This document shows positions 1 through 9,781 of a stretch of DNA of 64,000 bases, piece after piece. The notes below the pieces were generated by a model that was given only the letters and a program-made list of their open reading frames with translations, was not told the DNA's origin and made no database searches. Position numbers and translations under genes: made by a program. The DNA is from Cepaea nemoralis (Eukaryota > Mollusca > Gastropoda > Stylommatophora > Helicidae): positions 1,466,501-1,530,500 of the forward strand of contig JACEFZ010018303.1 in assembly GCA_014155875.1 (NCBI GenBank). The letters run 5' to 3'. Numbering within the stretch: the stretch's first letter is position 1; every line of letters starts with the position of its first letter.

Positions 1-271
1 TCCCATGGACAAGCCTGCCTTAGGGCCTACCTCGTCTACAAAACATAGGGAAGTATATTAAGGCACGTTTTGATGTTTCCTCTTCTACATAGAGTACTGA
101 GGTGCCTTTCGTCTTTCTTTGGTGATTCCTCTTCTACCAAGGGGTTTAGATTACGTCATGGCCCACTGTGGTCTATACACCACTGGATTGTATAGGTGAT
201 ACCTTCATAGTTTAAAAAAAAAAAAAAATTTCCCATCTTCCAGTCTGTTAAAGTTAGTAGCATATTATTAA
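1..271. other. No gene or repeat recognised
   Basis: AT-rich DNA with an A-run near 213-228. I see no coding or repeat signal. Confidence 0.5.
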
Positions 272-452
272 CATGACGTCACAGTCAACCTCAGCATTTT
301 TTTTTGCTCTTTGTGACTTCTTGTCAAGTTTCCTTTCAGTAGTTTGTCATTGCTTTCTGAACGACCGGCACTCACACCATTGAATGAAAATCAACACAAG
401 GCGGTTTGCTTCTAAATTGCCCATAACTGTGTTTCAATTATAGTATACGGTT
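272..452 (-). repeat. SINE family A, head-truncated copy
   Basis: On the minus strand this matches the family A body: the conserved core GCAATGGCAAACTACTGA (here with a few changes), then TTGACTGYGACGTC near the 3' end. It lacks most of the tRNA-like head. Family A is defined by repeated near-identical copies in this window (4012, 18113, 36390, 42977, 48540, 60682). Confidence 0.7.
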
Positions 453-1239
453 CGCCACAGCAGTCTGGGTGTAAAGGTTTTCTCTGTCCTATATGTCCTT
501 CCTTTGTTAGCCTCGGACCATCTCTTAATTTTCACAGACTTTCGCCTGGATATACCCAAGAACAATGAAAACGCTATCCAAGATACAACCCGCCGCCCTC
601 CCCCGATGTGTCTCCACCTTGCCGTGGTGGGGGAGCTTGCGTGTCCCATTGACCCCATCTGCTTGCCGATGGATGAAAACTACATATCGGACAGCTTATG
701 GGATAGGGGCCAGACTAAGAGAGACACAACCTGCTGCTCTGCAGGTAGACTGAGGATAACAGTCAAAAGATTAAATCAGGTACACGAAGGCAGAAGACCT
801 TGGTCTGGACAATACTCTAAGGCTCTCTGTCGAGGGCTGTGGCTGAACGCCTCTAAGCCACAAACCCGCGGATCTGAGAGCCGGGCCGATACACACCTAC
901 CGATAAATAGAGGTAGATACTGAGCACGCTACATGCCCAGTTCTGATACTGTGTGGTTGAAGGCTCTCAGCTGGGGGATATGACGGATTCCCGGATGAGA
1001 GGGCCTGGCCGTTTCTCGCTCACTGCTACACGGAGGTAAGGTGCTGAGCCGGCAGCACATGTAGCCTACCTCGTGAGCGAGAATAAAAAATGCAGAAAGT
1101 GTCCCAGTCGAATGAAATGGCTACGAAAACTGTCTGTATCTAACACATAGAGTGTAGACAAAAGTGAAAAAAACGTCTCAATAACACGAAATGGAACGCA
1201 CGGCTAGCGAATCCATTGCGTGGTCCGAAGTCAAAAGCA

Positions 1240-2170
1240 AAAGCTTACCGAGTGGATGTCGCCCGCAGTCTGACCGTTCCTGGTGTGTGCTTGAGCGACC
1301 AGTGGCAAGCGAGATGCCCAACACATGGAAGTGAGGAACTAAAGCAGCCGTGAGCAGGACGTGGCAACTCCTTGGGTGAGCCCAGTCTCAGAGCAATATG
1401 TGCCGGCTCTGCAATTATGGAAGCCTCCTTGGATAGCCTTGGATAGGCCCATGGTCTGCCCCTGCCTTCCCTTGAGGGTTAACCGTGATGTCGATGATCG
1501 TTCTATCTTGACCAGCTGAGATGTGGGCGACATCACAACAATAAGTCTAACGTGCCTCGAAACCCGAGGAAGCTAACCTCATTAAAAAATGCCTGCTGAA
1601 GTCGGAAGTGCCGTCCTACGGGTGGCAAACTAAAAATTGGCACTACGCATTTACGTCCGAGTGAAATGTCTCGTCCGAATGTCTCTCGTGCTAGGAACAG
1701 CTCTGACTACCTAGTTTCCGAATGCCGCTCTTGTTCGGAACAGCTCTGACTAGGTAGTTTTCCGAATGTCTGTCGTGCCTGGAACAGCTCTGACGGGCGC
1801 AACGACAAGCACATGTCCGAAAACTCGCTGAGTGGATACCGTCTGCAGACCTGTCTGGTTTGTGCGGGAACGGCCCGGGGCGAACGAAATGCCCAATATA
1901 TTGAAGTGAGGAATTAAAGCAGCCATGAGCAGGACGTGACGATTCCCTTGGTGAGCCCAGTACCAGGGCGCTATGTGTCGGCCCTGCAACTATGGAAGCA
2001 ACCTTGGATGGCGGAAAATGCTATGGACTGTCCCTTCCTTCTCTTGAGGGATGACCGAAGTCCTCGACTGTTCCAACTTGACCAGCTGAGATGTGGACGG
2101 TACCACAAAAGTGAGAGTCTCCCAGGAATGCTAACCTGGTCAAAAATGCACGCATAAGCCGGATGTGTTG
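1240..2170 (+). repeat. Internal direct repeat pair within the retroposon
   Basis: 1240-1612 and 1820-2170 align along their length with many substitutions. Shared landmarks are GAGTGGAT, GAAGTGAGGAA.TAAAGCAGCC, TTGACCAGCTGAGATGTGG and a GCTAACCT..TCAAAAA block. This suggests an old tandem duplication inside the element. Confidence 0.7.
1677..1800 (+). repeat. Triplicated ~44-bp motif
   Basis: Three imperfect tandem units each contain CGAATG followed by GGAACAGCTCTGAC. They lie between the two larger direct repeats. Confidence 0.7.
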
Positions 2171-2424
2171 ACCTAAGGGTTTTCAACCCAAGGGTGCCTA
2201 ACGCACACCGCAATGACATCTGAAAAAACACTCCGGATGAACGAAAAGAAGAAGAAGAAGAAGACAACCCGCCGCCTACCGCCGAAGTAGCCAGTTGCGT
2301 TATCATTCCATCTCGGCAGCTCCTGTCATAGTTCGATCCATCACAAAGACTATTCAAGCAGCCCTTGCACTCCATCTCACGTACAGAAACCCATCTTGAA
2401 GGTTAGACTGGGGGAACCTGGTTC

Positions 2425-2512
2425 ATGAAACAAATCCCCGCCTAGAGGCAGATTCGAACTCGTGGCCGTCGGTACGGGGGAAAGCTTGATACCCACTGGG
2501 ACACGGCGGCAT
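2425..2512 (-). repeat. tRNA-like SINE head, family unassigned
   Basis: On the minus strand an A-box-like GTGTCCCAGTGGGTATCAAG is followed by a B-box-like GAGTTCGAATCTGCC. The spacing resembles a tRNA, but no cloverleaf is evident, so I read it as a SINE head and not a tRNA gene. Confidence 0.4.
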
Positions 2513-2520
2513 TCATGATG

Positions 2521-2682
2521 TTTGTTGGACAAAGGAACCACAAATATATACTAAATTATATACATCATGTACATGGAATTACAAATATATACTAAATATA
2601 TAAATCCTGGCACATGGAATCACAAATATATACTAAATTATATACAACATGGCACCTGGAATCACAAATATATACTAAATTA

Positions 2683-2771
<89 letters not shown>

Positions 2772-2885
2772 TGGCACGTGGAATCACAAATATATACTAA
2801 ATTATATACATCATGGCACGTGGAATCAAAAATATATATTAACTTATATAAATCATGACACATGGAATCACAAATATATGCTTAG
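2521..2885 (+). repeat. ~42-bp AT-rich minisatellite, about 6.5 units
   Basis: Units share GGAATCACAAATATATACTA followed by an ATTATATA..CATGGCAC block. One unit is swollen by a TA microsatellite. ORFs read across it are artefacts of the repeat. Confidence 0.85.
2691..2769. repeat. (TA)n microsatellite
   Basis: About 40 TA dinucleotides, expanded inside one minisatellite unit. Confidence 0.95.
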
Positions 2886-3736
2886 TAGCTTTTCATTCCT
2901 ACCTACCCCAAACGATGACCTTGAACGTTTGAACTCTACGTGCATGATATCTGAAAGCCCATCTGTCCGTGACCCAAGCCCATCCGAGGAATGTCTACCA
3001 ACACCTACTATCAGATTCTTTTCATATCATCATTCAGGCTTCCCATCAGATCGTCAAAGTTCATGCTCGGATAAACACCACATTCTTTTAGCTGTCTTTT
3101 CCCGTGTCTTTACATTCCACGAAGAAAAAAAAAACAACTAATGAACGAACGAACTGGCAGTATCGCCAGGAAGTCAGACACTCACAGATACAGACGCACG
3201 TCTCGGTAAAACTCTTCATCAACCAACAAACATACACATATCCGTACAGGTCTCTCCTTTAGCCGAACTTCTTTGATATATTGTATGACCGTTCATTTTA
3301 CGGTATCAACTCCACCGTAGTCATCCCTCTTGATCATCATAATCATGTACCATGCCAGCTGGCGTTGGAGTTCATGTCTCCACAGATCTCAGTCCTCGGT
3401 GTTCTGGATCAACTCTGCTGCTAATATTCCTCCATGCCACCGTCTCAGTCTATCCAGCTTCATTTCTCTTGGTCGGCCTCAGCTTCTTTTCCCACCGATA
3501 TGTTTTCTTCAGTTGTCACGATGTTCTCCCATGTCTCTCTTCTTACTACAAGACCAACGCAAACTGTTTGTCTCTTTCTATTTGTAAATATACAATATTC
3601 TAGTTTCCATTAGCCTCCTCCAGACAGTAGTTGTTAGTTACCTTGGCAGCTCAAGATATCCACAACATTTGTCTCAGGAATCACATCACGATTGCTTCCA
3701 AGTTCTTCCTAATTTTTTTTTTTTTTAATTCGCATA
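2886..3736. other. Unassigned, no gene recognised
   Basis: Mixed-composition DNA with a T-run near 3714-3726. Short ORFs show no familiar motif. Confidence 0.4.
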
Positions 3737-3963
3737 TTCCTTTACAGAACAACGCTGTCAACACCAGCATCTTTCAGCTGTCTGTTGATTTCTTGGTAAG
3801 ATTACGCTCAGTAGTTTGCCATTGCTTTCTGAGCGGCTGGCTCAGTTATCCCGCAAGTCACCAGCGGGGGTCGAACCGCCTCCAGCTCTCGCCCCGCTAC
3901 GAGACTCTGCGTGATAAACGGGATTACGGAGAAAGGTTGTAACCCCTCGGCTAGAGAGACCGG
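3737..3963 (-). repeat. SINE family B, complete copy
   Basis: Read on the minus strand it has the family B head (CTAGCCGAGGGGTTA, then TTTCTCCGTAATCCCG), a TCGAACC B-box region, and the 3' domain shared with family A (CAGAAAGCAATGGCAAACTA). It ends near a GGAATATGCG tail. Confidence 0.8.
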
Positions 3964-4011
3964 CCTTCCTAATTTGATCATTCATATTCCATGATTCATT
4001 GCCATATTTAA

Positions 4012-4256
4012 TCAAGTTAGTTGCATACCCTTTACAGGATGTCGCAGTCAACGCCATCCTTTTTTTCTGTATATGATCTTTTGGCAAGTTTACGTTCAGT
4101 AGTTTGCCATTGCTTTCAGAACAGCCAGCACCAATAACATTTTAGTTAAAAAAACGCAAGGCGGTCTGCTGAGAAATCCCCCGCAGCTGTGTTTCGAACA
4201 CGGTATGCGAGATTACGAACTGCGTCCGGAAACACTTTGCCACGGAGCCGGCTTTC
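4012..4256 (-). repeat. SINE family A, full-length copy
   Basis: Minus-strand copy with head GCCGGCTCCGTGGCAAAGTG (A-box-like), a GTGTTCGAAACACAGCTG B-box region, the AGCAATGGCAAACTACTGAA core and the ACATCCTGTAAAGGGTATGC end. The head resembles a tRNA, so the family is tRNA-derived. Confidence 0.85.
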
Positions 4257-4382
4257 TGACCCCTACTTTTTGTAATTCTCCCGTACTGCAGTACCAGGAT
4301 TCAAATGGAGTATTTGTTTTGTTCTTCTTTAACGGCGGTCTGCATTTACGTTTGAAATGCCGTACGAATTGATTTTAGGTGT

Positions 4383-4532
4383 ACCAGGGAAGGTTAACTC
4401 GGTTAACAAACGCCCGCAGAAGGCGGATGTGTCGGCCTAACGGCGCAAGAACGCAGCTCTACTGTAAACAGGTACAACGCAATCACATCTGGAAAAAACT
4501 CTCCGGATGAACGCAGAAGAAAAAGAAGTTTC
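4383..4532 (+). repeat. Repeat family E, retroposon 3' tail
   Basis: Matches the end of the 598-2263 element: GAAGGTTAACTCGGTTAACA, a GTCGGCCTAACGGCGCAAGA block, then CTCCGGATGAACGCAGAAGA. It looks like a strongly 5'-truncated insertion. Confidence 0.75.
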
Positions 4533-5282
4533 CAGCTGTGCTGCTCTGTGTGTTGTCAAATTCTTGTCTCGTTTCCTCTCCAGACGTTAGTTTGTCCAGT
4601 TGCTTACTTTCGTAGTGTTTATCATGATTATGATAATATATCTTATGTGATAGGTCACTCTAGTTATTTGTAAGAAAGAGAATCGTGAATGTTCCATAGA
4701 ACCTGGTCTGTAAGGTAGTAGTGAATCCTGGAGTGGGAACGACCAAATTAGTGAGAACCTGGAGGGGGCGGTGATGTTGTTTCAGGGACACAGTGAGGAA
4801 ATCAACGACAGCGGTGATGTGGTTTCTGGGACACAGTTAGGAAATCGACAACAGCGAGCAGTGGAATTAGAGAGCCTTGCATGAACACAATCTCTGTGTC
4901 AGACTGAACGCTGCGGTCGTGAGACCTTCCTCAGCGCACACACAACAACAGACACCTTCAATGTGTATTCAGCCTGTGTGAAAGTCATACACTCCTGGTT
5001 TGTATTAATGATAAGTAATAAGTAACCCCCCCCCCCCCACCCCACCCCCGACCCGCCTCCCCACCGACAAATGCTACGTTACCTTCCAGTTAAATATACT
5101 GCTCTAAGAATATTGTGCAGAAATGGCATGGCTAGGTCAGATCATTAAACGTATAAATATCTTGGAACTGATGACGAATTGATTATTTAGTTGACTGATT
5201 CAAGAATCCACAGCATACTACTCCGAACTCACCCACATATGCACCGTCTCTCGCAAGAAATGTATCAAGATACCCGCTTCGG
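4533..5282. other. Unassigned region with small local duplication
   Basis: A ~60-bp imperfect duplication around 4760-4850 shares GGGACACAGT.AGGAAATC. A C-run occurs at 5027-5038. No gene recognised. Confidence 0.4.
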
Positions 5283-5879
5283 ATGGAAAGACAGCATTCG
5301 GAAGTCACATTTCACATCACTCACCCGGATGTAGGCATCCGGACATGCCGGAGTAAAAGGTCATGCGCAGACCAGCTGGCAAATAATGCACCAGTACAAA
5401 CGGGAAGAAGCATGGGCAAGGTTGATATAATCAATGCAGTACGGACTCTGTTCGCGGATACTGACGAGACTCAGTCGCAAGCCGGACTACACGAACTGGG
5501 AGGGAGGTCTGCTGCATCGGGGACTGAGCACCCCCGGGAATGCTCAACATGTTGTGATGTCGTTCGACATAATTATAATGTCCATAAGATAGCATCAGGT
5601 GCTAACCGCTCCACTGACACACCTGTTGTAAACACACGACTTCGTTCTCTCATGCGGCTCTCATGCCCCACCTCTTGGTTCCCTGGAATGTGTATAGTTC
5701 TCTCCGTGAGTTCTACATTGGTCATTCTCTCATACCATTTTATTTCCACTATTCTGCACAGGCACCAGTTAGTGAATGTTTACATTCTCTTAGTAATTCC
5801 TTTAGTGAATGTTGACATTCTCTTAGTAATTCCTTTAGTTGTTCTACGTGTTTCTGACCCGAACTTTAGTACCAGTTGA
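5283..5879 (+). other. Unrecognised 198-codon ORF
   Basis: An uninterrupted frame from ATG to TGA with no family I recognise. The second half is hydrophobic and includes a 32-bp tandem duplication (about 5777-5841), which inflates it. Without splice or homology evidence it may be chance or a remnant upstream of the Penelope-like element. Confidence 0.15.
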
Positions 5880-5960
5880 TCCTTTTACTTAACATCCTTT
5901 GACTTTCACACATTTCCCAGTACTATGATTGGGTATATGACTCAGCCTCTAGAATGAAGG

Positions 5961-6257
5961 AACATTTTTTACGAAACTGAAAGTTTCCAAATTGATGGAG
6001 TGGCCATGGGGAGTCCTCTTGGTCCTATTCTCGCGGACATCTTCATGGCACATTTAGAAGAAAAGAGATCCTCAGACATCAACAACTTGGTCTTCTACCG
6101 TCGTTATGTGTACGATATACTACTTATCACCACAGAAGAGCTACAAGCAACATCGTTCCAGGCCATAATGAACATGACGCATAAAAACATCTCTTTATCT
6201 ATGGAACACGAACACAAGCGAAGCGTTGCCATTCCTAGAAATTCTAATGAGACATAG
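5961..6257 (+). pseudogene. Penelope-like RT core fragment
   Basis: This frame encodes the palm region of a Penelope-like reverse transcriptase: IDGVAMGSPLGPILADIF, then FYRRYVYDILL. The usual catalytic box here is YVDD; the first aspartate reads as tyrosine (YVYD), so the copy would be inactive even without its frame breaks. The frame closes at a stop near 6257. Downstream, in another frame, a SVQHKRGLVR-like stretch continues the family's typical order. Confidence 0.85.
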
Positions 6258-6691
6258 AGCAGACGGCACAATTCAAAGATCGGTATACCACAAAGAAGCA
6301 TAGACTGGCCAATACCTAGATTTTCAGAGCTTCACATCTGTCCAGCACAAACGGGGCTTAGTACGGATCCAGTTTGACTGTGCTAGGAAGATATGCACCC
6401 AGGACACACAGACAGAGGAAGTTGAAACTCTGAAGAATGTCTTAAACCTGAATGGGTACTCCACAGGATTTATAAAGCGCCACTGCCAACAGCCCAAACC
6501 AAAAAAACAGACAACACTACAGTCCCTAAACTCAAGGTGTTAATCCAGCTAACCTTTCGAGGGGATGACGTAATGCAACGTCTACAAGACCGACTCACTA
6601 TAGCAGTAGGCCGAACATTCTGTGCTGCAACTCCAGTCATTAGGTACAGAACAACACCGATTGCCCCCTAGCAGTAAAAGAGCCTGTTCCT

Positions 6692-6898
6692 CTGTACGCC
6701 AAAAACAATTGTATTTACCAATTCACACGTAGGTGCCAGTCTACCTACATCGGCAGAACAGAGCGGCAGTTCAACAAAAGAATTGCTGAACACATACCTC
6801 AATGGGTTGACAAGATACTACACACATGCGATGGGTGCCTAGTGGGGCCGACACACCGGAAACTTCCCGCGTCAACAATTGGTAGGCACATGTTGTAA
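6692..6898 (+). pseudogene. GIY-YIG endonuclease domain of Penelope-like element
   Basis: About 68 codons read CIYQFTRRCQSTYIGRTERQ, then KRIAEHIPQW and a GRHML ending before a stop. CIYxFxCxC...YIGRT.R and the following RI.EH are typical of the GIY-YIG nuclease of Penelope-like elements, which nicks the target. One expected cysteine reads as arginine (FTRRC). After the stop the family sequence continues in another frame (SGHVIDRGRAFRVLFKTQN) up to the Tigger insertion. Confidence 0.88.
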
Positions 6899-6956
6899 AG
6901 CGGCCATGTGATTGATAGAGGCAGGGCTTTTCGCGTTTTGTTTAAGACACAAAATA

Positions 6957-8057
6957 CAGTGGAACGAGCACCTCTCATAACGAGTAATTCGCATAACGAG
7001 CAAAATAAATTGTAAAAAAATGATTCGCATAACGAGTGACGTTTCGCATAACGAGTGACGAGGGGAGGGGAAGTCCCGGATTGTGCGCCTGCAACAGCGA
7101 GGACCAGCAGGTTATTTCTAACTTTAAGAAGCTCTACACTAAAGCGCTCTTCGAGCGTTGTTTTGAGGTGACTGAAGGGACCAATCTCACTCTCAGAGAG
7201 TTTTGGAAATATCACTTCCACATCGTTGCCTGCCTCAAGATGATCGAAAGGGCGTGGGAAGGGGTTACCAAGAGAACCCTCACTTCTGCTTGGAAGAAGC
7301 TTTGGCCGGAGAGCGTTGTCGAATGTGACTTTGAGGGGTTTGAGACAGTACCTGTGGAGCCTGTAGTCAACGAGATTGTGTCTTTGGCCAAGATCATGGG
7401 ACTGGAGGTGGATAACAAAGATATCGATGAGCTTGTGGAAGAGCATAGCCAAGAGCTGACCACCGAAGAGCTTATGGAATTACATTGTGTTTCACAGCAA
7501 GAAGTTGTGGAGGAGAGTTTGTCCGAGGAGGAGGAGAAGGTAACAGCAAACCAACAATCTTCTGGCGCAATAAGAGAAATGCTGAAAGCATGGGAAACTG
7601 TTGCATCGTACATTGAGAACCATCACCCTAATAAGGCAGTGGCTATGAGAGCTACTAATTTATTTAATGATAATGCTGTGTCGCATTTCCACCAAATTCT
7701 GAAGCGTCGGCAAAAACAAATTTCTCTAGACAGCTTTCTAGTAAAAAAGAATTAGGTATGTACTATAAATTGTAAATTAATTATTTCAATTTGTTTTTGT
7801 TTTCTACAAATCGAATTCTCATTCCAGGTTCGTTCATTCCGCGATAGAAGAGGAAGATGAATCACGCTCCTTAACAATGTATATATAATTTTCTTTGAAT
7901 AAACGTTATACAAAATATTTTGAGTATTTTTTCGGCATGGAACGCATTATCGTATTTTACATTAATTTGTATGGGAAAAACTGTTTCGCTTAACGAGTGT
8001 TTCGCTTTACGAGTAAGATTCTGGAACGAATTATGCTCGTTAAGCGAGGTTCCACTG
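6957..8057 (+). mobile_element. Tigger/pogo-type DNA transposon, internally deleted
   Basis: The 1,101-bp element starts CAGTGGAAC and ends GTTCCACTG, flanked by TA on both sides (6955-6956 and 8058-8059). This is the target duplication of Tc1/mariner-superfamily elements. Terminal regions about 30 bp long match once a 6-bp insertion in the left end is allowed, and repeat the motif CATAACGAG or CTTAACGAG. Only the C-terminal part of the transposase remains, so it needs help to move. It sits inside the Penelope-like ORF. Confidence 0.88.
7036..7755 (+). pseudogene. Tigger/Jerky-like transposase, C-terminal fragment
   Basis: The open frame carries QQVISNFKKLYTKALFERCF, FWKYHFHIVACLKMIERAW and LTSAWKKLWPE, familiar from the region just after the DDE/D core of Tigger/Jerky-type transposases. 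It ends in QISLDSFLVKK, a C-terminal motif of that group. The N-terminal CENP-B-like DNA-binding domains and most of the catalytic core are absent. The frame has no convincing ATG where homology begins (about 7105), so the first ~20 codons are read-through of terminal repeat. An acidic serine-rich stretch (VEESLSEEEEK) lies about two-thirds along. Confidence 0.88.
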
Positions 8058-8170
8058 TACTCGTTTTTTAAAGTTTGCAGAAGCAATAATGATCAATCTA
8101 CAAGAGCCAATTTTGTGCAAATAGAAAGACATGTTAATCAGTTTAAAATTACCGTGGTAGACAATTGACA

Positions 8171-8385
8171 TTACTGTGCGAACATGTGTATATTTCAGCT
8201 TGAAGGATTTATCTAGTTATTTTACTTTATGTGGTGTGAATTCTGCAGTATGTACCTGACGAGATGCAGCGAAATGTGCCAGGCAATAAATCGTGCAATC
8301 TATTGTTTGTGTCTTCGTTATTCAAAAGAAACTGAAAGTGTTAAAGTTGAAATTTGTAGTACAACACAAAAACTGAGAGAGTGTA
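8171..8385. other. Unassigned AT-rich stretch
   Basis: Between the end of recognisable Penelope-like sequence and the LINE fragment. It may be 3' untranslated Penelope-like sequence. Confidence 0.3.
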
Positions 8386-8640
8386 ACTTCTTCTTCTTCT
8401 TTCGTTCGCCTGAAACATGTCTACAACTGCAATGTCGTCTCTTGTATGAATCTAACAGTCTTTTTTAGTTCATTCAGCGGTCCATAGAGTTTATCTTCCA
8501 CTGTTGTCTCTCTAGGCCAGAAGGTTCGCCTGGATATGTTGTAGTTTGGGCAATCCTGGAGTATGTGCTCTGCTGTCTGCGACGCCAAACCACATGTGCA
8601 CATGGCTGAGTCACCAATCTTGAATTTTGTATACAAGTGG
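8386..8640 (-). mobile_element. 3' fragment of Nimb/I-like LINE
   Basis: A 5'-truncated copy of the element at 18539-22750, on the minus strand, covering its last ~70 codons (MYTKFKIGDSAMCTCGLASQ onwards), the short 3' UTR and the GAA tail (TTC repeats at 8388-8400). It differs from the long copy at scattered bases, so it is a separate, older insertion. Confidence 0.93.
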
Positions 8641-8942
8641 TAACAATACTGAAAGAGTTAAAATAGCTACCCGAAACAACTAATGTTCCCGAATTAACCG
8701 TCTGCTGTGATGTGACCTCAATGATGAAAGCTGATTGTATTCCAGCTGTCTCCATTAAAACTGCCGGATATGATTATTGACTGACTAACACTGGAGTTTG
8801 ATTAGTATCGCTGGCCGCGCATGTCCGGTAGCCGTTAAGATAGTCAAGTTTTCAGTTCCTGTTCATTCCCTCCTGTTGATTCTCTAAGTGTTATATTATA
8901 CCTCGGGCGTGTCTGTGTATTGCTAAATTCATGCTGATCTAG
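8641..8942. other. Unassigned
   Basis: No coding or repeat match recognised. Confidence 0.3.
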
Positions 8943-9135
8943 GAGTTTCTGTGGCGAAGTAAATACGTCGCCTGCCTTGTGTTCCGAAAGTTGTGGGTTT
9001 GATTCTGGCCTAAGTAGATCAATTCACGAGTGCAAAGTCTTTTGGGGACTCCTATAGCTACGGGGTTCATACTTTGTGCGACGTTTTCTGCAGGTCGCCC
9101 TGTGAACGAGCCATATGTTATAACACCCGGTGCAA
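8943..9135 (+). repeat. SINE family D
   Basis: Head GTTTCTGTGGCGAAGTAAAT with a B-box-like GTGGGTTTGATTCTGG, then CACGAGTGCAAAGTCTTTTG and the family end CCCGGTGCAATGAAGTCGA. Other copies are at 42655, 55629, 59460, 62800 and 63345. Confidence 0.75.
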
Positions 9136-9239
9136 TGAAGTCGATACTTTTGCCTTATACCTTAAAGCTTTTGCTACTCTAGTTGTATCAACTGTAGTTA
9201 AACTTCCATTTACTGCCTAAAGTACCTTGCAGTGTGTGG

Positions 9240-9425
9240 CAGGAGGGTCTTGAGCCTAAGGAATTAAGGCCACCTGGTTAGTGCAGTCGCCACGAACTGT
9301 ACAGGTAGGGTTTTCCTTTTGCGCCCGACAGAAAAAAAACAAGCAATCGACACCTTACCGATGATTCTAACCCGGGTCTCCCGAAGGAGAATCCGGCATT
9401 CTAGCCACCCGGCCAGCCGCTCCAA
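9240..9425 (-). repeat. SINE family H
   Basis: On the minus strand a tRNA-like head (GGCCGGGTGGCTAGAATGCC, then GACCCGGGTTAGAATC) leads to a body matching 50735-50930, including AGGGTTTTC and the GGCCTTAATTCC end. Confidence 0.65.
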
Positions 9426-9539
9426 TGAAGTGCACGTACATTTTCCGTTCTCTTAATTCCCAGAGTGCTAGGTGTTCTTTTCGCGTTAATTGTAGGACAG
9501 CATGTGTATACATAAACACACATGTCTTGTTCGACGCTC

Positions 9540-9660
9540 ATAGAAGTCAGAGGACAGAATCAGGGATTAGAGGACGCACTAGACAACATAACAATTGAAA
9601 GCTATAGTTACCGACCGGGATTCGAACCTGTCACCTCTAAATGAACTGTAGTGGTGGCCA
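9540..9660 (-). repeat. SINE family J fragment
   Basis: Shares ACACTAGACAATAT-like sequence and the B-box-like TTCGAACCTGTC.CCTC with 63650-63800, in the same orientation. Two copies only. Confidence 0.55.
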
Positions 9661-9689
9661 CAAAGGAGTGCCCAATTGTATTTTTGTTT

Positions 9690-9781
9690 ACTACGATGGC
9701 AAATTACTGAACGGAAACTTAGCCAAGAAATCACAACAGCCAAAAATTATGGTGTTTACTGCGACGTCCTGTAAAGGATAT
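9690..9781 (+). repeat. SINE family A 3' end, interrupted by LTR element
   Basis: Carries ATGGCAAATTACTGAACGGA through GCGACGTCCTGTAAAGGATA. The family tail continues on the far side of the LTR element (GATATGTAACTAATTAACG from 17673). The SINE was therefore there first. Confidence 0.85.

Larger units (their letters stand above)
598..2263 (+). mobile_element. Non-coding LINE-type retroposon with 13-bp TSD
   Basis: A 1,666-bp unit is flanked by the perfect 13-bp direct repeat ACAACCCGCCGCC (585-597 and 2264-2276) and ends in a GAA/AAG repeat, the hallmark of target-primed insertion. No ORF encodes a recognisable reverse transcriptase or endonuclease. Its last 150 bp match the shorter family E copies at 4383, 35475 and 46648, which look like 5'-truncated relatives. 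The interior carries two diverged 350-370-bp direct repeats and a triplicated 44-bp motif. The first 90 bases fold into a pseudoknot layout (see findings). It is probably non-autonomous and moved by a LINE with a similar tail, possibly the Nimb-like one at 18539. Confidence 0.7.
5930..8170 (+). mobile_element. Penelope-like element remnant, split by Tigger
   Basis: The 3' two-thirds of a Penelope-like retroelement, whose single protein normally carries a reverse transcriptase and a GIY-YIG endonuclease. The RT core (from 5961) includes QIDGVAMGSPLGPILADIFM. A degraded RT/linker stretch follows (6258-6690), then a GIY-YIG domain (6692-6898) and a C-terminal piece after the Tigger insertion (8058-8170, FAEAIMINLQEPILCK). 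The 5' part is missing or unrecognisable. Frames shift at least twice and stops interrupt it, so it is dead. The 5' limit and 3' end are approximate. Confidence 0.85.

Noticed and set aside
504..923. 139-codon ORF as a gene
   Set aside because: It crosses the boundary and target duplication of the 598-2263 retroposon, so it cannot be an ancestral gene.
2567..3141. ORFs across the TA-rich minisatellite
   Set aside because: Tyr/Ile runs come from (TA)n; no homology.
4012..4256. tRNA genes at SINE heads
   Set aside because: A and B box-like stretches recur with the same downstream body in many copies, which marks SINEs. I found no complete cloverleaf with a proper acceptor stem.
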